A DNA stretch of 64,000 nucleotides from Branchiostoma floridae. Its lineage: Eukaryota > Chordata > Leptocardii > Amphioxiformes > Branchiostomatidae. The position numbers were made by a program, and so were the translations under genes. The DNA is taken from assembly GCF_000003815.2 (NCBI RefSeq), contig NC_049990.1, forward strand, positions 19,253,004 to 19,317,003. The letters run 5' to 3'. A model generated the notes under the pieces. It had not been told where the DNA came from. It ran no database searches and worked only from the letters and a program-made list of their open reading frames with translations. This document shows, in pieces, positions 33,371 through 43,700 of the stretch (positions are counted from its first letter, which is position 1; each line of letters starts with the position of its first letter).

Positions 33371-34099
33371 TACTTCATAATTATATAAACATTTCGGGAA
33401 TTATAAAATGTGATTTGCATATTATCCGCTGCAAGCCGTTTAGAAATTACGAAGGGGGAGGAGGCAAATGCGCACCACCCAACCCCCCACCCACCCCCAG
33501 GGCAGGGAATGCCCAAAAAGCCATTTCTGTATTAGCCTCCTTCACCGGCCTTTCTGGGGGCATTGGCATAAGTTTTTTTTTGGGGGGGGGGGGGGGGGGT
33601 CGGATTCGTGACTTTTAACTGGGAATACGCCGGGAAAATATGCCGCGGAAGTAAAAATGCCGGGAAAGGAATATATGCTTAATATATTGTTTTCCCGGCA
33701 TTTTCCCCCAAACAACTTACCCCAATGCCCTCAGAGCCTCAGAGAGGCCAGTGAAGGAAGCTAAGTCTGTATAGGATTAACTAGCGTCTCATTTTACTAT
33801 ATATATACTATATCAAACTACTCCCTCAAAACAGTAAGAAACGTTTTAGCTAGTCAGGCATAAGTGTTAGCTTTACCTGCTTTTATTGCAACAACTATTT
33901 TATTCTATTACTGTATATACATGTTCATCTTGTATTGTATATTTATATGTCTGTGGCCACGTTACCAGCAATGCTGCCTAGTGCTCACAGTGTATTGTCT
34001 TGTTACAACCTGAATAAAGTAAGAAACACTGTGACACTACACATACGCCCTTCTATATTGCTTTACTGACGCCTTCGGATTTTTCGGACGTTTTAAGAC
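33371..34099. other. Intergenic, with a poly-G tract at 33578
   Basis: It contains a TTTTTTTTTGGGGGGGG transition at about 33570-33599 and an inverted pair of CGCCGGGAAAATATGCCG / CCCGGCATTTTCC type words near 33630-33710. No gene is seen. Confidence 0.5.
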
Positions 34100-34109
34100 A
34101 TTGTGATTA

Positions 34110-34830
34110 TTTGGCTGGCCGAAAAAAATTGGTCCCCCTCACAATCTTCAAAATGGAGTGGTCTATGTGATGACAGTAATTCTTGTTAACTCGGACATCT
34201 GTATTTGAGTCTTCACCTTGCAATATTAAATAATAAGTTTTTTCTAAAGTGTTTGCGGAACGATAGTATAGTGCAATTTTCTGAGTGAAAGGTGGACCAA
34301 TGGTCATGGCCGTTCTAAAATAGTTGGTCCATTGTGAAAATTGGTCCCCAGACTCCCCACCCAATAATCTTCAAATGGGGTGATCTATGTGCTGACAGTG
34401 ACTTTTATTATGTCTGGTATCTCTACGTCAGTCTTCACATTGCATTCAAGTTGTTCCTGAAGTGTTTGCGGAACGGATATTGCGATTTTCAGAAAGGCGG
34501 ACCAACTCTCAAAGCCCTTGTAAAATATTTTGTCCGCCGTAAAAATTCATTAATTTTCCGAAAGGAGTGTTTAATGTGATGACAATGATTCTTATACCTC
34601 GGACATATCAACGTAAGTCTTATAACAGTGGGCTTACATTGTTTCAGAAGCGCGTTTGGGTGTAATGCGGGGCAACTCTCACGGCCCTTCTAAAATATTT
34701 GGTCCGCCGTGGAAATTGCACCCCCCCCCCCAGTCTTCCAAATGGAGTGATCTATGCGATAACATTGACTTTAATTAAATCGGACATCTATACACGATTC
34801 TTGACGTTAAGTTTGAACATGCTTATAATG
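34110..34830. repeat. Four diverged tandem units of about 190-210 bases
   Basis: Each unit carries AATTGGTCC or its variant, then CTTCAAATGGAGTGATCTATGTGATGACA, a TCGGACATCTxTAC word and GTCTTCACxTTG. Units start near 34129, 34340, 34539 and 34712. They lie 3' of TRIM copy C, where its partner exons would be expected. Confidence 0.6.
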
Positions 34831-35033
34831 GTAGTGCAATTTTTAGGACTCTCGGTGTTCCCACGGGTAGGTCACGGTGTCTATTTGCAAAGCCTCTTTT
34901 CCCCTTTGGGACCTAAGCCTTAGCCTTAGGGTGAGATCATCATCATAGAATATGCAAATTATGCCATCCACAATGAGACTACACTTTGCTACGATATGTT
35001 TACTTTTGTAACTTGTAGCTTTATAGTTCTTAC

Positions 35034-36150
35034 CTTGCCTTGTCTTGAGTAGTCCCAGTCTAGGCTTCTTCATATTTATAGTCTTGTCCGCCTCAAATGC
35101 GATGTAGGCTTTCTTAGCTAATACGTAGTCCTCAGCAGTCTCTGCCAGCAACAGTTTGTTCAGTCTACTGCTCACTTCTCCACTAACCGCCATGATGTCA
35201 AACTCCGACCCATGTTCCACGATGTTCCGTCCGAACTCTGCCGCGCTCTCTAACGCCACAGTCGCCGTTTCTATCTCTTCCATAGCGGTGGAGAACTCCT
35301 TACTGCGGGTCTGGCTCACTGTGTTCACATAACTCAGTAACTCGGTCTCTTGTTGATTGACCAGCTTCACTAAGTTCTCTTTAGTTTCTTCTGATGTTCT
35401 CTTGATTTTCTCGAGAGTTTCGGTGACATTTTTCTCCAGCTCAGCCTTCTGTGCCTGCGCCTGTTGGTCGGCTTTCTTAAGATTTTCCAACTTTCTCTCT
35501 GTTTTCGCAAGAAGAGCAAGTATGTCTTCTTTTGCCTTCACAGCTGTGTCAGCAAAATACTCGTACTTGTGGTCCTTGTGGGACAGAACGGTGCATACCT
35601 GACAAATAGCCTCGCTACAGTCAACGCAGAAGAATTTTAGGATCTCCTGTGAGTGGATCCTACACGGTGGTAGGGGACGAGGCTTGATCCTAACGGTGTC
35701 GGATTCCGCCTTGAGAAGCTCTTCGCCGATCACCTGGTGACCTCTAGTGACCTTTAGACGACGGTGAATTGCTACACATTCGTCACACAGAAAGTCGCCA
35801 CATTCCGTACAGAAGGACTCCGCTTCTGACTTGGTCTCACAGCTACCACAGACCAGACTCTCTCCTTCATTAGTCAGCTTCTTGTGGACGTCAACCGTGT
35901 CCTTCAGGCTCTCCACGAAGAAATTATCTTTCAGTCCCGCGACCCCACCACCCGGAAGTAAAGTCTTGCTACGACAGGTGGGGCAATCTAGCTCGGTTTT
36001 GACCTTTTGTTTCTTCAGAAACTCTTCAAGACACTGCTGACAGAAGGAATGAAGACAAGACAGTACCTTGGGCCGGCGGTAGGGCTGCAGGCAGATCTGA
36101 CACTCAAGGAAGTCTTCTGAGAGGCGAGACAAAAGTTTCGATTCCGCCAT
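35034..36150 (-). CDS. TRIM-family gene, copy C (TRIM exon only)
   Basis: The exon is 1117 bases from ATG at 36150 to donor CAAG|GTAAGA, phase 1, one codon shorter than copies B and D. The RING (C3HC4), both B-boxes and the coiled coil are intact with all zinc ligands. The coiled-coil region differs more from the other copies (e.g. KRTSEETKENLVKL), so this is an older paralogue. No glycine-rich exons follow on this strand before the foldback element at 33370. If the donor is unused, the frame runs on to 34843 with a non-conserved tail. It may make a TRIM without the glycine-rich domain, or be an orphaned exon. Confidence 0.8.
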
Positions 36151-36258
36151 GTTGAAATATTTGGGAGGGGACCGAAACATGTACAAGCGATAAGAACTAA
36201 AATGCTTGACTTGCTAGGTACACTGAACTTCCCAGAAATAACCGTGAAGTAGTGACCT

Positions 36259-36845
36259 CAATCCTCGATACCTTGTGCTGTTGCCTTCCTTGGGAGAAAA
36301 CGACGTGAAGAAATGTNNNNNNNNNNNNNNNNNNNNNNNNNNNNNNNNNNNNNNNNNNNNNNNNNNNNNNNNNNNNNNNNNNNNNNNNNNNNNNNNNNNN
36401 NNNNNNNNNNNNNNNNGGCGTGTACCTGACACACTGAGCTAGCCTGCCCCACCTGTCGCAGCAAGACTTTACTTCCGGGTGGCGGGGTCGCGGAATTGAA
36501 AGATAATTTCTTCGTGGAGAGCCTGAAGGACACGGTTGACGTCCACAAGAAGCTGGCTAATGAAGGAGAAAGTCTGGTCTGTGGGAGCTGTGAGACCAAG
36601 TCAGGAGCGAAGTCCTTCTGTACGGAATGTGGCGACTCTCTATGTGATGAATGTGTTACAATGCATCGTCGTATGAAGGCCACTAGAGGTCACCAGGTGA
36701 TCGGCGTAGAGCAGCTTAAGGCCGAAGTAACGCCATTTACATGCTAGCCAACCTTCAACGTTACAGGTCGACAAGTCGGCCCTACCAACTTTTCTTCACA
36801 CCGTTTTCTCTCAAGCTAGGCAACAGCACAAGGTACTGAGGTTTA
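36259..36845. repeat. Inverted repeats enclosing a TRIM fragment
   Basis: The left arm (about 36265-36316) and right arm (about 36788-36838) share TACCTTGTGCTGTTGCC, then GAGAAAACGxxGTGAAGAAA, in inverse orientation. About 45 of 53 positions match by eye. Between them lie a 100 N gap and the copy E TRIM fragment. The match weakens but seems to continue outward for another ~30 bases. Confidence 0.6.
36317..36416. other. Assembly gap (100 N)
   Basis: A default-size gap that hides any RING-encoding part of copy E. Confidence 0.99.
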
Positions 36846-38297
36846 AGGGCACTATTTTGCGGTGGTCAGAGGGACATTTCAACTGCAGAAAGGTAGGATC
36901 GCTGGCTATCATCACATGACATAGGTACAAACACTCACCACTTTTATTTACGACGTACACATCTACTCTATTTTGCTGTTAACAGACAAGAGCACTGAAG
37001 GAGGAGCTTGCAGCCGGCGCCTAAGTTAGGCAAGAGGGTCTGCATGGGGGGTCCTGACAACAATTTACACCGAATTCAGAAGAATCCCCCTATGTGTTAC
37101 GCTAAATCAAGGAAGGCAATTACGCTAAATTCCGTCGCCTTGCTACGAATTACGTAGATAAGGTGGCTTTGCCTACGAATTACGGGAAATAGAAATAGGC
37201 TGTCTACGCATATAAAGTATGCAGACCCTCAGGCAATTTTCAAACAGTGACCATGTATAGGTACAACGTCATTTCTTTCATTATTTATTAAGCTATAGCC
37301 ATGTCAGATAATCAGTTAGATATCATGTTTAATAAAGGGCGGCTGATTAATAATTAATACTACCTGACATGGCTATATAAAGGATTCATCCATGACCAGT
37401 TTCTTGACTCATTTTGTGTTATGTTCTTCTAGGATGTCTAACCTCCATCTTCGAATAATTAGATGACCAATTATTTTCTACCCATCTGACATTCCGCAGT
37501 TATATGCCAACTGGCTTGTAATCAACATTTAAAATTTATTTTGTAATAAATTTCCTCGGTGATATTACGATATTTACAACATGTGACGTAATGTTGTTCT
37601 GTCCACAGTACTTGGGCAGGAATACATTTTTGATATATCAGAGAATTTTTCATTTATTGTCAATCTTAGGTGAGGTCTTGAAGATTCTTGTTGGCCAAGA
37701 GGGAGGGGGAAGTAAGTCCAGCTATGGGGTCGGCGGTGGAGGCGGGACCTTCGTCACCAAGACGGACAACACGCCGCTGATCGTGGCGGGGTGTGTGGGG
37801 GGAGGTGATCTCTTGAAGAAAAGAAACACCAACAGTGACGGTACAACCGCGACAGCAGGGCAGTACAGCTCAGGTGGTCGCCGTAACTTTGCAGGAGGTT
37901 CTGACGGGGAAGGCGCCACACAAGGGGATGGCAGCTATGTAGGTGGGGGAGGCGGAGGGCTCCTATTGGACGGTGCGAGCTGGAAAGTTTACTTCGGTGG
38001 CACTAGCGGTAATAAGGGGGCGGGGTGAGGGTGGGAAGGCATTCGGAGCGGTATAGTCGGTGGGAGGGGGGGTGTACAACAATGCAGAGGACGGGTTTGG
38101 AGGAGGGGGAGATAGTCATGATAATGCAGGTGGGGGAGGTGGAGGGGGTGGGTACTCAGGAGGTTGGACGGGGGGGGGGGGGTCGGGATGGAGCCTGTGG
38201 GGGTGGAGGTTGCTCCTATAACTCCGGATCAGACACTAGCGGTGAAGGAGGGGCCAATGATGGGCCGGGATATGTCATTATTACCAGGGCGATATAA
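36420..38297 (+). pseudogene. TRIM-glycine-rich fusion, copy E (broken)
   Basis: Three remnants lie in order. 36444-36730 encodes the end of the RING (CPTCRSK), the linker and B-box 1, then breaks off after VIGVEQLKAE with no B-box 2 or coiled coil. 36859-36892 is the 3' third of the second glycine-rich exon with its GTAGG donor. 37670-38297 is the last exon, which keeps its TTAG acceptor and its GPGYVIITRAI end. At least two frame disruptions occur between 38010 and 38080 (a TGA at 38026 in the original frame). The first glycine-rich exon is not found. The 3' flank matches that of copy D, so E and D arose from one duplication. Confidence 0.82.
37294..37377. mobile_element. Small hairpin MITE in copy E
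   Basis: TATAGCCATGTCAG and its reverse complement CTGACATGGCTATA bound an 84-base insert with a further internal inverted ATCAGTTAG/GGCTGATTAA pairing. It lies in the intron before the last exon of copy E. Confidence 0.6.
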
Positions 38298-39592
38298 TTA
38301 CTATATCACTCCTTACACAAACATATTTTCCAAAACAAAAGTTAACCTGAATCTTTTGTCATCAATTGTGTTTGATGTCATCTAGTGCATTTCCAATTTT
38401 GTTTGTATTGCCTCCTTTTAAACACTGCTGATTATCGTTAATGTCTAATATATACATATATGATATATATATACAAAATATATACAAAAAATGTATGTCA
38501 TGAAAGATAATAAAGGATGGATTATTATCTCACTGTATACAAACACGTGTGCTTCATTTTTAAAAGCTTTACATCAGAAAAACTCATATCACAGGCACTG
38601 TCGGGAAACCTGTCCATCAAACAACTTCATAAAAATGGTGCATTGTTTGCGACATTACAGTAACGTAGCATACACAGTAAAAGGTAAGAATTTAATACTC
38701 CAAGAAGGTACCTACATAAATCCTATTTGTTGACACAGCTCATAGTATATTATTGAAAAAACATCCAGTAACTAAACTTTGGAAGGTTTATAAACCAAAT
38801 TATGAACCATGGTCATTGTTTCAATTAATACGTGCTACGTTTGGACATGCATGAATGATATTTGCTGATTCACCTGCCTAAAAGTCTGCTGTATAGTCTA
38901 AAGTGTTTTCAATGATGTGCACAGTACACAGGATAACGTAATACTTAGTGTTACAGCTACCTAGAGCATTCCAGTCTATTAGGTAGTTGCACACTCGGAA
39001 AGCTGATATTTTGTGATTTTCGATGTATGTTAAGTTCTTGATTGATGAATTGTAACAAACTGGCCGCACACTGGACTTTTAAAGACCTTCATATTTTATT
39101 GTCTTCCCGTCATGACTCCTTGCACCAGAGTCAGGTAACAGGACTAGTCTACTTCTAAAATAGGGGGGTTTAGTTGTAGTCATCACATGGTTCACAGTGC
39201 TTTTTTTTCATAACAAGCCAGAAAACAGTGACGGCCGGGGTGTCGTGATTACCACCAAGTGTTCTAATTGTTTGGAGTAGCCATGGGTCATGCGTGTGCA
39301 AATCCGAATGCTTCCGCCATGACCTTCTTGAGAGCAGCCGCATTACGTGATCGGCGTACAAAACCTTAACGTCACGTTTACAAACACGCATTCTCAGGTA
39401 AGGTACCGTTACGTTAGGTATACAACCCGGTCCCTCCGATGTCTGCACACACCGTTGTCCTCCAGGTTTGGTAATGTTTTGAAATAATAACCTTCTCGTT
39501 CGTCACATTTGAACTGTCTAGTGGGTCTTCGACATACATTTCTCAGCCCTGTTTCAGATGTGAAACCGTCACGGTCGAACACTATACACAAC
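38298..39592. other. 3' flank of copy E and 5' flank of copy D
   Basis: About 38480-38740 is homologous to 46970-47240, beyond copy D (shared words include ATGTATGTCATGAA and AAAATGGxGxATTGT). The rest shows no gene. Some of the sequence before 39593 resembles the 5' flanks of copies A and B (GTTTACAAAC, ACGTGATCGGCGTAC in inverse context). Confidence 0.5.
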
Positions 39593-40766
39593 ATGGCGGA
39601 ATCGAAACTTCTGAATCGGCTCTCAGAAGACTTCCTCGAGTGTCAGATCTGCCTGCAGCCCTACCACCGACCCAAGGTACTGCCTTGTCTTCATTCCTTC
39701 TGCCTGCAGTGTCTTGAAGAGTTTCTGAAGAAGCAAAAGGTCAAAACTGAGTTAGATTGCCCCACCTGTCGCAGCAAGACTTTACTTCCGGGTGGCGGGG
39801 TAGCGAAACTGAAAGATAACTTCTTCGTGGAGAGCCTAAAGGACACGGTTGACGTCCACAAGAAGCTGACTGATGAAGGAGAGAGTCTGGTCTGTGGGAG
39901 CTGTGAGACCAAGTCAGGAGCGGAGTCCTTCTGTACGGAATGTGGCGACTTTCTGTGTGACGAATGCGCCGCAATGCACCGTCGAATGAAGGTCTTAAGA
40001 GGTCACCAGGTGATCGGTGTAGAGCAGCTCAAGGCCGAATCCGACACCGTTAAGATCAAGCCTCGCCCCCTGCCATCGTGTAGGATCCACTCACAGGAGA
40101 GTCTCAAGTTCTTCTGCATTGACTGTAGCGAGGCTATTTGTCAGGTCTGCACCGCTCTGTCCCACAAGGACCACAAGTATGAGTATTTCACCGACACAGC
40201 TGTGAATGCAAAAGAGGCAATACTCGGTCTTCTTGCGAAAACAGAGAAGAAGATGGTGGATCTTAAGAACGCTGACCAACTGGCGCACACACAGAAAGCC
40301 GAGCTGGAGAAAAAGGTCACCGAAACTATCAAAAAGATCAAGAAGAAGGCAGAGCAAACTAGGAAGGATTTAGTTGCGCTTGTCAATCAACAAGAGGCCG
40401 AGTTACTGGACAGTGTTAACACGGTGAGCCAGACCCGGAGTAAGGAGTTCTCCACCGCTATAGAGGAGATAGAAACGGCGACTGTGGCGTTAGAGAGCGC
40501 GGCAGAGTTTGGACGGAACATCGTGGAACACGGGTCGGAGTTTGACATCATGGCAGTCAACGAGGAAGTGAGCGGTAGACTGACGAACCTGTTACAGGTA
40601 GAGCTTGCCAACATCACAGACGGATTATCTGCGAAGGCATACATCGCTTTTGAGGAGGACAAGACGTCATACAAGGTGAAGCCTTGCCTGGGAGAAGTGA
40701 AGACAACGCAGGGTAAGAGAAACGACAAGGTGAAGCCTCGCATGGAAGAAGTCAAGACAACGCAGG
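39593..40766 (+). CDS. Copy D, TRIM exon with two alternative donors
   Basis: The zinc ligands are all present. The 3' end holds an imperfect direct duplication of 54 bases, so that AAGACAACGCAGG|GTAA occurs twice (donors at 40712 and 40766). Both are phase 1, so use of either keeps the frame and adds or omits 18 residues of a KVKPRMEEVKTTQGK type. Confidence 0.85.
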
Positions 40767-43700
40767 GTAAATAAAGGTGGTATTCCCTTTGCACTTCGCG
40801 TACCGGTGCGGCACTGCGAGGTTCGTTCACTGTGGCACTGTTGTGTTATTATATTTCAGCCATACATAGTATGGTGAAATATATTGTATTCGTAATGTTT
40901 CTTTCTTCTTTCTTCTTTCTTTCTCCTGTCAAATCTTCAAAGTGATTCATCTCCGCCGTTCCTGGACCGAATGACCTGAAATTTGGCACAGGGGTAGAAT
41001 GGGCCAATACCTTGATGCTTTTTTCTCAGTTTTTTTCATATCTGCCTCTCAAATGATTTTATTGAGATTTTTTGGTCAATTTTAGACCAAAACTGTATAT
41101 TTTTGCCCCTGTACCCTGGTATTACAATCAAATGAGCTGAAATTTGACAGAGATGTGCCTTAATAATGCCCCCATATAAATTCGATAACACAATTGGTGT
41201 ACAGTACAACAAAATGCTTATTTTTGCGATTTTTTTACCAATTTTTGACAAAAAAAGGACACTTTTGGCCCCTGTACCCTGGTATTACAACCAAATGAGC
41301 TGAAATTTGACAGAGATGTGCCTTGATAATCTCTTCATATAAATTCAATAACACTTTTGGTGTACAGTACAACAAAATGCTTATTTTTGCGATTTTTTTA
41401 CCAATTTTTGACCAAAAAAGGACACTTTTGGCTCCTGTACCTTGGTATTGCAACCGAATGAGCTGAAATTTGACACAGATGTGCCTTGATAATCCCTTCA
41501 TATAAATTCAATAACACTTTTGGTGTACAGTGCAACAAAATGCTTATTTTTGCGATTTTTTGACCAATTTTTGACAAAAAAGGACACTTTTGGCCCCTGT
41601 ACCCTGGTATTACAACCAAATGAGCTGAAATTTGACAGAGATGTGCCTTAATAATCTCTTCATATAAATTCAATAACACTTTTGGTGTACAGTACAACAA
41701 AATGCTTATTTTTGCGATTTTTGACCAATTTTTGACCAAAAAAGGACACTTTTGGCTCCTGTACCTTGGTATTGCAACCGAATGAGCTGAAATTTGACAC
41801 AGATGTGCCTTGATAATCCCTTCATATAAATTCAATAACACTTTTGGTGTACAGTGCAACAAAATGCTTTTTTTGGCGATTTTTGGCCAATTTTGACCAA
41901 AAAAGGACACTTTTGGCTCCTGTACCCTGGTATTACAATTAAATGACCTGAAATTTGGTATAGATAGGCATTAGATACTTGGTAACAAGATTCAAGTAAA
42001 ATTTTTGACATAAACAACTTTAAAATGATTAATTTTGGCACTTTTCTGAGGGGAAATTTGTTTTCTTTTGGCCTCCTGACGTGACCTTCCGTGACCCCGC
42101 ACAGAGCCACACCTGTGCGCGTCAGCCGGAGAGTTAATTGAATCAAAGACCTAGCCAATCAGCGAAGAGGAGGCCAAAGGCTAATTAATATTCATAAGCG
42201 GGGTCTCATGATCCCGTATATAGCAGTGTTCCCGCCAGTGGGAGCGAAGCCCGCCTAAGGCTCTCGCATTTTAGACTATTCAGAAGGCTTTATATTGTAT
42301 CAGTTCTTAGGGGCATATCTATGATAATCGCAGCAGTCACTTAACTTCTCTTCAGGAGTTTAGCGTAACACTATTTCAGGTCAAACCGTCAAAGGCAACT
42401 AAAAACAAACTTTAACGTTACTGAGTTCAACAGTACTTATAACTTGTTATCCGAAGTTGAAACGCTAGCGATGGTATTTTCGCTGCGCTGTTAGCTCCGT
42501 GCGACTGTTGTTGACGGTCTTATAACGGTATATTTTGCACCCCTGTACCCTGGTATGAGTAACATTTGGTATAGATAGGCATAAGATAGTTGGTAAAATG
42601 ATCCAAGTAAAATTTTTGGCATAAAGTACTGTAAAAGGCTTAATTACAGCACTTTTTTAGGGGAAATTGGTTTTCTTTCGTTCTCCATGCCATGACCTTT
42701 CGGACGTTCACCCCACAGAGCCGACATCTGCACCTACTTCTAGCTGGCAGGAAGAGTTAATTCAATTAATGGTTCAGCCAATCAGCGAAGAGGAAAGTGA
42801 AGGCTAATTAATATTCATAAGCGGGACCACACAATACGTTAACTTGAAGACTCAGGCCGTACAGACTTCTCGCCAGGATTTTTTCAAAGCGTCGGACAGG
42901 GGTCCGGGGGCCGCCTAATGTCCCTGGCGGGGTCCAGGGGCAGGGCCACTGTGGGGGGGGGGGGGGGGCGGACCCAGGTTGGCGAAGCCCCCCCGGAAGC
43001 TCTTGCATTTTAGACTATTGAGAAGGCTTCTTTTATCAGTTTTTTTAGGGCCATATCTACGATAATCGTAGCAGTCACTTACTTCTCTTCAGCAGTTTGA
43101 CTTTAGAATATTTCGGGTCAAAGCTTCAAAGACAACTAAAACCTCATAAACAACAAACTTTACTTAGCTCAACAGTATACAAAAATATTGTACGGGTTGC
43201 CATCCTTAGTTGAAGCGCTTATTCATAGCGCTAGTATCTTCGCTGCGCCGTTAGCCGCCGTGCGACTTTTGTTGACGGTCTGATATCCCTACGTCGCCGC
43301 CTCGCTGATATTCCCACGGACATTTTTCAAGAAAAATACCCAGCAAAAACGCTGTTCTGCGTCAAATTCTATTCTATAAAACATGTGGGACTCAGTGTTA
43401 CAGTCTAAATATTTTGTAGAAGCACCGCTGTAGGAAAGAAGGTCCAAGCAATGTGAAACATCACGTAGCATGAAGTTCGCTGTCAACTGGCACACAGCAC
43501 ATGACTGTTTGAAACTCTTAGTCTAATCAACAGCTGTGTTTCTTTGTCCTTTGATGAAGTCGGCGAAAGGTGCGTTAGTTAGAAAATCTGCGTTTAGTTT
43601 TGATACGTAATCATAAGTTAGACAGTGGCGAGAATGATTATTTTCTCATCAATATTTCTCTTCAGAATTATTTGAACTTAATTGTACATCTAAACAATTG

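Noticed and set aside
41036-42158. Series of minus-strand frames with similar KNWSKIAKISILL sequences
   Set aside because: They are translations of the 162-base satellite. The near-multiple-of-three period keeps them open, and no protein resemblance is seen.
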